Source: Treponema sp. | GTDB lineage: Bacteria; Spirochaetota; Spirochaetia; Treponematales; Breznakiellaceae | NCBI GenBank assembly: GCA_031264395.1 | Contig: JAISEB010000233.1 | Location: 1-10,484 of the forward strand | Length of the DNA stretch: 10,484 nt | Direction: 5' to 3' | Position numbers and translations under genes: made by a program | The notes under the pieces: generated by a model | Seen by the model: the letters and a program-made list of their open reading frames with translations, nothing else | Database searches by the model: none | Told to the model about the DNA's origin: nothing | Shown here: piece by piece, positions 1 to 6,159 of the stretch | How the letters are laid out: each line of letters opens with the position of its first letter | How positions within the stretch are numbered: position 1 is the stretch's first letter

Positions 1-2
1 CG

Positions 3-1493
3 GATTATATTCTGGAATTGCGTAATGTTTCAAAGACTTTTCCCGGCGTAAAGGCCCTTTCCGAGGTTCATTTTGAACTCAGGCCCGGCGAAATCCACGC
101 CCTCATGGGCGAAAACGGCGCGGGCAAATCGACCTTTATCAAGATTATTACCGGCGTCTACGCGCCTGACGGGGGGGATATTTTTATAGACGGAAAGCCG
201 GCCCAAATCCGCGCGCCCCTTGACGCGCAGGCGCTGGGCATAGCGGCAATTTACCAGCACGTTACCTGCTTTCCCGATCTTTCGGTGGCCGAAAACATCT
301 TCATGGGTCATGAAAAAACCGCCGCCCCCTTTAACCGCGTCGACTGGAAGACGATGAACAGGGACGCCTCGGGGCTCCTGGAACAGCTTGACGCGAATTT
401 CGACAGCCGCGCCATCATGGGGACCCTTTCGGTGGCGCAGCAGCAGATCGTTGAAATCGCCAAGGCCCTTTCCGCCAATGCCCGCATCATCATCATGGAC
501 GAACCTACCGCGCCGCTTTCCAGCAGGGAAAGCGAGGATCTCTACCGCGTTACCCTGGGGCTCAAGGCGAAGGGCGTGTCCGTCATTTTTATTTCGCACC
601 GCTTTGAGGACATGTACCGCCTCGCCGACCGGGTTACGGTGCTCCGGGACGGCAAATACATCAACACCTGGAACATCGCCGACGTCAACGATCATGCCCT
701 TGTGGTGGCCATGGTGGGCCGGGAAATTGTCCAGTTCTTTCCCGGAAGGAACGTTGTTCCCGGCGGGGAAGTGTTCCGCGTCGAGGGCCTTTCGCGCACC
801 GGCTTCTTCCGTGACGTGAGCTTCAGCCTCCGCAGGGGCGAGATCCTTGCCCTTACGGGGCTTGTGGGGGCCGGCCGTACCGAAGTGTGCGAGGCGATCT
901 ACGGCATTTCAGGTTATGATTCGGGGAAGATCGTGCTTGACGGCAGGGAACTCAAGCGTGGGGGGCCCGCCCGCGCCATTGCCTCCGGCATCGGCTATCT
1001 TCCCGAAGACAGGCTCAGGGAAGGGCTCGTTCTCCGATGGGAAATCGCGAAGAACATCACCCTTCCGGCGCTCAAAAAATTTCTCCGCTTCGGCTGGATA
1101 GACAAAAAAAGTGAAAACAAAACCGCCAAGGAACTTGCCGAAAAACTTTCCGTCCGCGCGGTAAGCGTTCACGACAAGGCGTCGACGCTGTCGGGGGGAA
1201 ACCAGCAGAAGGTCATCGTCGCCAAGCTCCTTACTTCCGATATGAAGGTGATCATTCTGGATGAGCCTACCAAGGGCGTGGACGTGGGCGCCAAAACGGC
1301 GATTTATGAAATCATGAACGCTCTGGCAGCCCAGGGTTACGGGATCATCATGGTTTCGTCGGAAATGCCCGAGGTTCTGGGCATGAGCGACCGTATCGTG
1401 GTGATGAGGGACGGCAGGGTGACGGCTGTCCTTGAAACGAAAAATACCGGCCAGGAGGCTATACTCCGGGCCGCCATGCAGAACAGCGCATAG
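3..1493 (+). CDS. rhaT: Rhamnose ABC transporter ATP-binding protein RhaT (5' partial)
   Basis: This is the cytoplasmic double ATPase that powers sugar import through the two permeases encoded next (CUT2 family: two fused nucleotide-binding domains). Codons are counted from the Asp codon at nt 3. NBD1 has Walker A GENGAGKS (36-43), a degenerate signature LSVAQQQ (142-148), Walker B ending MDEP (165-168) and the H-loop SHR. NBD2 has a degenerate Walker A, GLVGAGRTE (286-294), with Arg in place of the Lys, then a canonical LSGGNQQ (396-402) and Walker B ILDEP. This asymmetry is normal for the family. A TTG at 18 could be read as a start, but the frame is open to the window edge and the residues before it (DYILE) fit the usual N-terminal beta strand, so the true start probably lies a few codons upstream, outside the window. 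Ribose or AI-2 ATPases look alike; the rhaM/rhaA neighbours decide the substrate. Confidence 0.87.
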   Translation, partial: DYILELRNVSKTFPGVKALSEVHFELRPGEIHALMGENGAGKSTFIKIITGVYAPDGGDIFIDGKPAQIRAPLDAQALGIAAIYQHVTCFPDLSVAENIFMGHEKTAAPFNRVDWKTMNRDASGLLEQLDANFDSRAIMGTLSVAQQQIVEIAKALSANARIIIMDEPTAPLSSRESEDLYRVTLGLKAKGVSVIFISHRFEDMYRLADRVTVLRDGKYINTWNIADVNDHALVVAMVGREIVQFFPGRNVVPGGEVFRVEGLSRTGFFRDVSFSLRRGEILALTGLVGAGRTEVCEAIYGISGYDSGKIVLDGRELKRGGPARAIASGIGYLPEDRLREGLVLRWEIAKNITLPALKKFLRFGWIDKKSENKTAKELAEKLSVRAVSVHDKASTLSGGNQQKVIVAKLLTSDMKVIILDEPTKGVDVGAKTAIYEIMNALAAQGYGIIMVSSEMPEVLGMSDRIVVMRDGRVTAVLETKNTGQEAILRAAMQNSA

Positions 1494-1496
1494 GAT

Positions 1497-1509
1497 GGGA
1501 GCGGGTATG
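1497..1509 (+). promoter_or_regulatory. Ribosome binding site fixing the rhaP start
   Basis: The 13-base string GGGAGCGGGTATG occurs just after the rhaT stop and contains a GGGAG Shine-Dalgarno core 5 nt before ATG 1507. The identical string precedes rhaQ (2496-2508). This selects ATG 1507 over the longer frame-open start at 1432, which would lie deep inside rhaT. ATG 1519 and ATG 1528 remain weaker alternatives. Confidence 0.6.
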
Positions 1510-2493
1510 CCGGGAAAGATGCTGAACATGTCGCGGTTCCGTGAAGCGGGGCTGGTTTTTTTTATTGTTATTGTATGCGCCGCCGTTCAGGCGCGCAACC
1601 GTGAATTCCTCACGGGGCTTAACATAGGGAATCTCCTCACCAATACGGCTGTCCTCAGCATACTTTCGGTGGGAATGATGATGGTCCTCCTTACGGGGGG
1701 CATAGATCTTTCCATAGGCGCTACCATGGCTTTTTCCGGAATGGTAAGCGCCCTTACGGTAAGGGCCAATCCGGAAATTGCCGTTCCGCTTGTGATCCTC
1801 GAAGGGGCCCTCATAGGCGCGGCGGCGGGGCTTGTCATAGGGGTGCTGGTATCCCGTTTTTCGATTCTTCCCATCATAGCGAGCCTTGGCATGATGAACG
1901 TCATCCGGGGTCTTACCTACCTGGTCTCGGGCGGGGCCTGGGTCAGCGCCTACCAGATGTCCGACAAATTCAAGGCGCTTGCCACGGGCCGCGTTTTTGG
2001 GGTAAACAACCTCATCATAATCGCCGTTGTTATTTATCTCCTTTTTTACTGTTTCATAAACTATACCAGAACAGGAAGGCGCATTTACGCGGTGGGTTCC
2101 AGTCCCGAGGCGGCGGAAGTCATCGGGCTTCCCAAAAAGCGCATTGTTACTTTGGTGTACGTGCTCATGGGATTTCTCGCGGGGCTGGGCGGGGTGCTCT
2201 GGGTGGCGAAATTCGCCTCGGCGCAGGGCGACACCGCGGCGGGTTACGAGATGAACGTTATAGCCTCCTGCGTGCTGGGCGGCGTAAGCGTTTCGGGCGG
2301 GCGCGGAAAGGTGTCCGGCCTTGTGCTTGGGGTGCTTCTGTTCGGCATTCTGGCAAACGCCCTTCCGCTTGTAAACGTGTCCCCGTTTTGGCAGCAGGGC
2401 ATTCAGGGCCTTGTAATCCTTTTGGCGATTATCACCAACGTGCTGATCAAAAGAAACAACGATCGCGGCGTCCTGCGCCGGCGGGTACTGTAG
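1507..2493 (+). CDS. rhaP: Rhamnose ABC transporter permease RhaP
   Basis: This is an inner-membrane channel subunit of the CUT2 sugar importer, 328 aa from the chosen ATG. The sequence is a series of hydrophobic helices beginning at about residue 14. It carries the family hallmark LTGGIDLSIGA early in the chain, a cytoplasmic loop GRRIYAVGSSPEAAEVIGLP that matches the region contacting the ATPase, and the late motif VLGGVSVSGGRGKVSG. The start is placed at ATG 1507 because of the GGGAG site; the gap to rhaT is 13 bp, so the two are co-transcribed and probably translationally coupled. It pairs with the next gene to form a heterodimeric pore. The labels P and Q follow gene order in characterised rhamnose loci such as that of Rhizobium leguminosarum; which paralogue is which is less certain than the family assignment. 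Confidence 0.82.
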   Translation: MPGKMLNMSRFREAGLVFFIVIVCAAVQARNREFLTGLNIGNLLTNTAVLSILSVGMMMVLLTGGIDLSIGATMAFSGMVSALTVRANPEIAVPLVILEGALIGAAAGLVIGVLVSRFSILPIIASLGMMNVIRGLTYLVSGGAWVSAYQMSDKFKALATGRVFGVNNLIIIAVVIYLLFYCFINYTRTGRRIYAVGSSPEAAEVIGLPKKRIVTLVYVLMGFLAGLGGVLWVAKFASAQGDTAAGYEMNVIASCVLGGVSVSGGRGKVSGLVLGVLLFGILANALPLVNVSPFWQQGIQGLVILLAIITNVLIKRNNDRGVLRRRVL

Positions 2494-2495
2494 GC

Positions 2496-2508
2496 GGGAG
2501 CGGGTATG
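2496..2508 (+). promoter_or_regulatory. Ribosome binding site fixing the rhaQ start
   Basis: A second copy of GGGAGCGGGTATG begins 2 bases after the rhaP TAG and supplies the GGGAG site for ATG 2506. The rhaT/rhaP and rhaP/rhaQ junctions are near identical (stop TAG, G, one or three differing bases, then the shared string). Confidence 0.6.
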
Positions 2509-3495
2509 AGCGAAAGAACCTTAACCATTGAAAACCCCTGGAGCTGGAAGAAATTTTTCTTTCAGTGGGAATGGCTGCTCTGCGCGATTTTTATTCTTAT
2601 TCATATTATCAACAGTTTTATTTCCCCCTATTACCTCAGCGTCAACACCTTTCTGAGCGCCCCCATGAATTTTCTTGACAAGGCGTTCATCGTGTTCCCC
2701 ATGATGCTGGTAATCATTCTGGGCAACATCGACATTTCGGTCGCGTCAATCGTCGCCTTTACGTCGGTGATGATGGCGGTTATTTTCAACGCCGGTGTTC
2801 CCATGCCTCTGGCTCTGGTCTTTGCCCTGATGATAGGGACTCTCTGCGGGGGAGCCAACGGGCTTTTGCTCGTCAAGTTCAAGGAACTTCCCTCGATGAT
2901 AGTCACGCTGTCAACAATGACCATTTACCGGGGCGCGGCCTACGTGATCCTTGAAGACAGGGCGTCGGGGGGCTTCCCTTCGTGGTTTTCCTTTTTTGCC
3001 TGGGGGTATGTGGGCCCCTTCCCCTTTATCTTTGTTGTCTTTGCCGTTACGGCGGCGGTCTTCGGGGTTCTCCTTCATAAAACCGGTTTCGGCCGCAGGG
3101 TTTACGGCATGGGGAGCAACCTTCTGGCGTGCAGGTATTCGGGGGTACATACGGATCGCATCCTCATTGCCGTAAGCCTCCTTACGGGCCTCATGTCGGG
3201 GGTCTGCGCCATTTTCCTTACTTCGAGAATGGGGAGCACGAGGCCGAACGTCGCGCTGGGCTATGAGCTTGACGTCATCGCCATGGTGGTTCTGGGCGGG
3301 GTAAGCACGTCGGGCGGAACAGGCCGCGTGGCGGGCCCCCTGCTTGCGATCTTTATTATTGGTTTTCTGAATTACGGCCTTGGGCTTGTCAATGTTTCGG
3401 CCCAGGTGATTCTTGTTGTTTTGGGACTGCTTCTTGTGCTTTCGGTTCTGGTGATGAACATGAGGCTTGTGGGTAAAGGGAAAAAATCCGCCTGA
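2506..3495 (+). CDS. rhaQ: Rhamnose ABC transporter permease RhaQ
   Basis: This is the second membrane subunit of the importer, 329 aa, paralogous to RhaP. It has a polar N-terminal tail with a Trp-rich stretch (WSWKKFFFQWEW) before the first helix, then the family motif as LGNIDISVAS, the ATPase-contact loop GRRVYGMGSNLLACRYSGV, and VLGGVSTSGGTGRVAG near the C-terminus. The hydrophobic helices are spaced as in CUT2 permeases. It starts 12 bp after rhaP with its own GGGAG site. Its TGA stop (3493-3495) sits in the loop of a stem-loop that begins inside the last codons. The family is clear. The rhamnose substrate is inferred from the mutarotase and isomerase further down the operon. Confidence 0.82.
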   Translation: MSERTLTIENPWSWKKFFFQWEWLLCAIFILIHIINSFISPYYLSVNTFLSAPMNFLDKAFIVFPMMLVIILGNIDISVASIVAFTSVMMAVIFNAGVPMPLALVFALMIGTLCGGANGLLLVKFKELPSMIVTLSTMTIYRGAAYVILEDRASGGFPSWFSFFAWGYVGPFPFIFVVFAVTAAVFGVLLHKTGFGRRVYGMGSNLLACRYSGVHTDRILIAVSLLTGLMSGVCAIFLTSRMGSTRPNVALGYELDVIAMVVLGGVSTSGGTGRVAGPLLAIFIIGFLNYGLGLVNVSAQVILVVLGLLLVLSVLVMNMRLVGKGKKSA

Positions 3496-3506
3496 GAGGC
3501 GGGTTT
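3484..3506 (+). terminator. Stem-loop over the rhaQ stop codon, weak terminator or attenuator
   Basis: AAATCCGCC (3484-3492) pairs with GGCGGGTTT (3498-3506) through one T-G wobble, leaving a 5-nt loop that holds the rhaQ TGA. An A-run precedes the stem and TTTAATTAT follows it, so it resembles a short intrinsic terminator with an imperfect U-tract. Partial termination with read-through into rhaS is the likely reading. Ribosomes finishing rhaQ would cover the stem. Confidence 0.5.
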
Positions 3507-3513
3507 AATTATA

Positions 3514-3548
3514 CGGGCGCGGGAAAGCGGGCTGTTTTTCCGCGCCCG
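3514..3548 (+). promoter_or_regulatory. Strong intercistronic stem-loop between rhaQ and rhaS
   Basis: CGGGCGCGG (3514-3522) is perfectly complementary to CCGCGCCCG (3540-3548). The pairing continues inward as G-T then AAA/TTT, giving about 13 bp and a 9-nt loop. It is followed by GCAAAAAATTTT and not by a U-run, so it is a poor terminator on the plus strand. A stable hairpin directly before the binding-protein gene fits an RNA-stability or processing element that lets rhaS mRNA outlast the permease mRNA. That role is inferred. Confidence 0.55.
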
Positions 3549-3572
3549 GCAAAAAATTTTGAGGAGGCAACA

Positions 3573-4595
3573 ATGAAAAGCATTGCGGGAAAAGCGCTGC
3601 TGCTTGCGGCAGCCATGGCGCTTGTGTTTCAGGCGGCGCTCTTTGCGAAAGGCCAGACGGCGGGTAATACCCACGCCGTTGTGTTCAAGAGCACCGGGAA
3701 TCCCTTTGGCGAAAAGCTGATGGACGGTTTTGAGGAAGGCATCAAGGAACAGGGCGGCACGGTGATACGCCGCGCGCCTGATCTTCCCACGGCCGAGGCC
3801 CAGATCCAGATAATCGATCAGCTTGTCGCCCAGAAAGTCGCGTCGATTACAATATCCGCGAACGACTTTGACGCGCTGCAGCCTGTGCTTACAAAGGCGA
3901 AGAACGCCGGCATCAGGATAGTTACCGCCGATTCGTCGGTTAATCCCGCGAGCCGTTCCGTTCACATCAACCAGGCGGACACGAAGCTCATAGGGGAAAC
4001 CCTCGTGGAAGCGGCCTATGATCAGGCGGGCGGTTCGGGTGAAATAGCGATTCTTTCCGCCACAAGCCAGGCGTCCAACCAGAACGCGTGGATAGCGGTA
4101 ATGCAGGAAACGCTGAAACAGCCCAAGTATTCAAGCCTTAACCTTGTGAAGATAGCCTACGGGGACGACCTCAGGGATAAATCGGTCACGGAAACGGAAG
4201 GGCTTCTCCTCAGTTATCCCAACCTCAAGGTTATTGTTGCGCCGACGACGGTAGGCATAGCGGCGGCGGGCAAGGTTATTTCCGACCGCGGCCTTACCGG
4301 CAAGGTAAAGATCACCGGCCTTGGCCTTCCCTCTGAAATGGCCGAGTACATCGACAACGGCGCCTGCCCCTATATGTTCCTGTGGAATCCCATCGATCTC
4401 GGTTACCTCGCTTCCTACGCGGCCGTTGCCCTTGCGGGCGGCAAGATCTCCGGCAATGAGGGGGACCAGTTCGGCGGCGGCAAGCTCGGTAACTACGCGG
4501 TGATAAAGGCTCCCGAGGGCGGAACCGAAGTCATCCTTGGCCCGCCCTACAAATTCGACAAGGCAAACATCAACGAGTGGAAAGCCGTGTATTAA
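3573..4595 (+). CDS. rhaS: Rhamnose ABC transporter substrate-binding protein RhaS
   Basis: This is the periplasmic receptor that captures rhamnose and delivers it to RhaPQ, 340 aa. It has a Sec signal peptide (MKSIAGK, then a hydrophobic core, cleavage probably after Ala25 in LFA|KG) with no lipobox Cys, so it should be soluble in the periplasm. The mature part follows the type I periplasmic binding fold of the RhaS/LsrB group: VVFKSTGNPFGEKLMDGFEEG, then IDQLVAQKVASITISAND, NAGIRIVTADSS, VHINQADTKLIGE, and a hinge-region GLGLPSEMAEYI. The start has a strong GAGGAGG site 6 nt upstream. The gaps before (77 bp) and after (95 bp) are the largest in the operon and both contain stem-loops, consistent with the higher copy number binding proteins need. 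AI-2 receptor LsrB is a relative; the rhamnose genes argue against that. Confidence 0.86.
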   Translation: MKSIAGKALLLAAAMALVFQAALFAKGQTAGNTHAVVFKSTGNPFGEKLMDGFEEGIKEQGGTVIRRAPDLPTAEAQIQIIDQLVAQKVASITISANDFDALQPVLTKAKNAGIRIVTADSSVNPASRSVHINQADTKLIGETLVEAAYDQAGGSGEIAILSATSQASNQNAWIAVMQETLKQPKYSSLNLVKIAYGDDLRDKSVTETEGLLLSYPNLKVIVAPTTVGIAAAGKVISDRGLTGKVKITGLGLPSEMAEYIDNGACPYMFLWNPIDLGYLASYAAVALAGGKISGNEGDQFGGGKLGNYAVIKAPEGGTEVILGPPYKFDKANINEWKAVY

Positions 4596-4628
4596 TTTTC
4601 GTGTACTGATTTTTGTGTACTGATTTTA
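4587..4628 (+). repeat. Three tandem 14-bp units across the rhaS stop
   Basis: GTGTATTAATTTTC (4587-4600), GTGTACTGATTTTT (4601-4614) and GTGTACTGATTTTA (4615-4628) follow one another with no gap. The first unit includes the last codons and the TAA stop of rhaS. The other two lie in the intergenic space and differ from each other only in the last base. The pattern looks like a local duplication of the gene end. Confidence 0.8.
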
Positions 4629-4635
4629 CGAACGG

Positions 4636-4670
4636 TTCCCGGACGCGGAGAGATTTTCCGTGTCCGGGAA
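4636..4670 (+). terminator. Probable intrinsic terminator or attenuator after rhaS
   Basis: TTCCCGGAC (4636-4644) pairs with GTCCGGGAA (4662-4670). The stem continues through a G-T wobble and CGGA/TCCG to about 14-16 bp, closing on a small GAT loop. TTTGTT follows directly. This is the best terminator-shaped structure on the plus strand. Because rhaM begins only 20 bp later with no obvious promoter between, partial read-through is more likely than full termination. Confidence 0.6.
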
Positions 4671-4690
4671 TTTGTTAATGGGGGAACGGC

Positions 4691-5005
4691 ATGAAACGAA
4701 ACGCCTTTATCATGCGTCTTCATCCCGGCTGCGCGGATGAATACAAAAAACGGCACGATGAAATATGGCCTCTTCTCAAGGAGGAACTGCGCCGCGCCGG
4801 AGTGCGGAATTATTCTATCTACCTTGACCCCCTTTCCGGTACGCTTTTTGCGTATCAGGAACTTGCCCCGGACGCCCGGGACGGGGAACTTGCGGAAAAT
4901 GAAACCGTGAAGAAATGGTGGCACATGATGAAGGATATCATGGACACCAATCCTGACGAGTCGCCTGTTTCCACCGGCCTTTGCGAAGTATTTCACATGG
5001 ATTAA
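4691..5005 (+). CDS. rhaM: L-rhamnose mutarotase RhaM
   Basis: This cytoplasmic enzyme interconverts the alpha and beta anomers of L-rhamnose, feeding the anomer the isomerase uses. Its 104 aa is the same length as E. coli RhaM. The family signature is visible throughout: the N-terminal strand MKRNAFIMRLHPG, the active-site pair Tyr18 and His22 in EYKKRH, NYSIYLD (40-46), the double Trp at 76-77 in KKWW, and the C-terminal NPDESPVS followed by EVFHMD. It begins after the post-rhaS hairpin with a GGGGGAA ribosome site and ends 2 bp before the aldolase start, so rhaM, the aldolase and rhaA form one tight translational unit. The mutarotase is highly specific to rhamnose loci and is a main reason for assigning the whole operon. 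Confidence 0.95.
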   Translation: MKRNAFIMRLHPGCADEYKKRHDEIWPLLKEELRRAGVRNYSIYLDPLSGTLFAYQELAPDARDGELAENETVKKWWHMMKDIMDTNPDESPVSTGLCEVFHMD

Positions 5006-5007
5006 TC

Positions 5008-6159
5008 ATGAGCATTGAAGAACTGGCCGCCCTGTCGCGGCATTACGGATCTGATCCCGAATATGTTATCGCGGGCGGCGGCAATACGTCGTTCAAAAAC
5101 GAGTCGACGTTGTGGGTCAAGGGTTCGGGCGTTTTTATGGGTGAAATAAAGCCCGGTGATTTTGTGAAAATGGACAGGGGAAAACTCGCGGATATCTGGA
5201 AGAAGAAGTATTCACAGGATGCGGCCGAACGCGAGGCGTCCGTTCTTGCCGCCATGCTTGCCGCGCGGGAAAGCGGCGAAGAAAACAAGCGGCCAAGCGT
5301 TGAAACGCTGCTGCACGATCTGCTTCCATTTCCCTGGGTGGTTCATCTTCACCCCGCCCTGGTAAACGGCCTTGCCTGTTCCGCCGGGGGGCGCGAAGCC
5401 GCCGTAAGGCTCTTTGGCCCCGTTATCTGGATAGATTCCGAAAACCCCGGCTACGTGCTTTCGCTCAAGGTAAAAGAGGCGCTGGAACATTCGGAGGCCT
5501 CCGTTTTTTCCGGGGGGAATTTTCCTCCGGGAAGCATTATCTTCCTGCAAAACCACGGGGTTTTCGCGGCGGCTGATTCCCCGGACGGCATACGGGCGCT
5601 TTACGGGAAGATCATGGATACAATCAGGGCCGAGGCGGGGGAGGGGCCCGATTTTTCGGACGCCGTCTGTGAGTACGCTTCTTCGGCCTCCGCATCGAAG
5701 ATCTTCGCCATGTGCGCGGGAAGGGAAGGGGAGGAATGCCACGCCGTCTTTGCCCGCAACAGGGCGATAGCCGGTCTTGTCGCGGACCGCGCCGCCTTTT
5801 TCCCCGTTTCCTCCGCGTTTACCCCCGATCACATCGTCTACGCGGGAAGCGATCCCCTTTTTGTGGAAGAGCCTCCCCCGGGAAAGGATATGGGGGAACA
5901 CATACGGGAAGCCTGGAAGGAGCACCTTGCCAAATTCGGCCGCGCCCCGAAGATTGCCGCGCTTTCGAAAACGGGCGTTTTCGGAATAGGCGTTTCGCAA
6001 AAGGCGGCGCGCCTTGCGCTTGAGCTTTTTACCGACACGGTAAAAGTGGCGGCCTACGCGAAGCGGTTCGGCGGCCCGCGTTTCATGGAAGCGGACAAGA
6101 TCGCGTTCATCAACAACTGGGAAGCGGAACGCTACCGTTCCCAAAGGAGTGGATCATGA
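5008..6159 (+). CDS. rhaD: Class II rhamnulose-1-phosphate aldolase, stand-alone RhaE-type domain
   Basis: This enzyme is predicted to split L-rhamnulose-1-phosphate into dihydroxyacetone phosphate and L-lactaldehyde. Its 383 aa show the zinc class II aldolase/adducin fold: AGGGNTSFK (22-30), LWVKGSG (35-41), a candidate catalytic Glu99, the metal-binding HLHP (His113, His115) and QNHG (His183). It is longer than the E. coli RhaD type (about 275 aa). Its tail, with RFGGPRFM and INNWEAERYR, matches the end of the aldolase half of the bifunctional aldolase/dehydrogenase enzymes (RhaEW, the TIGR RhaD aldolase-ADH family). The protein stops where the short-chain dehydrogenase half would begin. 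ATG 5008 is chosen: it lies 2 bp after rhaM, and the in-frame ATG 4981 would overlap rhaM. The end overlaps rhaA as ATGA. Substrate is inferred from context. Confidence 0.82.
   Translation: MSIEELAALSRHYGSDPEYVIAGGGNTSFKNESTLWVKGSGVFMGEIKPGDFVKMDRGKLADIWKKKYSQDAAEREASVLAAMLAARESGEENKRPSVETLLHDLLPFPWVVHLHPALVNGLACSAGGREAAVRLFGPVIWIDSENPGYVLSLKVKEALEHSEASVFSGGNFPPGSIIFLQNHGVFAAADSPDGIRALYGKIMDTIRAEAGEGPDFSDAVCEYASSASASKIFAMCAGREGEECHAVFARNRAIAGLVADRAAFFPVSSAFTPDHIVYAGSDPLFVEEPPPGKDMGEHIREAWKEHLAKFGRAPKIAALSKTGVFGIGVSQKAARLALELFTDTVKVAAYAKRFGGPRFMEADKIAFINNWEAERYRSQRSGS

Noticed and set aside
1432..1506. Longer N-terminus for RhaP starting inside rhaT
   Set aside because: The extra 25 residues are basic and unlike permease N-termini, overlap rhaT by 62 bp, and lack a ribosome site; ATG 1507 has one shared with rhaQ.
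3..4595. AI-2 (Lsr) or ribose importer as the identity of the transporter
   Set aside because: The ATPase, permeases and binding protein belong to the same wide family, but the linked mutarotase, rhamnose isomerase and aldolase and the absence of lsrFGK/rbsK-like genes favour rhamnose.
4587..4628. Possible CRISPR-like array
   Set aside because: The units are only 14 bp, directly adjacent with no spacers, and only three in number.
4593..4694. Frame of rhaS stays open past its TAA until a TGA overlapping the rhaM start
   Set aside because: About 32 stop-free codons are easily expected by chance, and RhaS already ends at the usual family C-terminus, so read-through is not supported.
5212..6144. 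Long minus-strand open frame (310 codons) opposite the aldolase gene
   Set aside because: It lies wholly antisense to a clearly recognisable aldolase, has no ribosome site or leader, and its Arg/Gly/Pro-rich product is typical of a shadow frame in GC-rich DNA.
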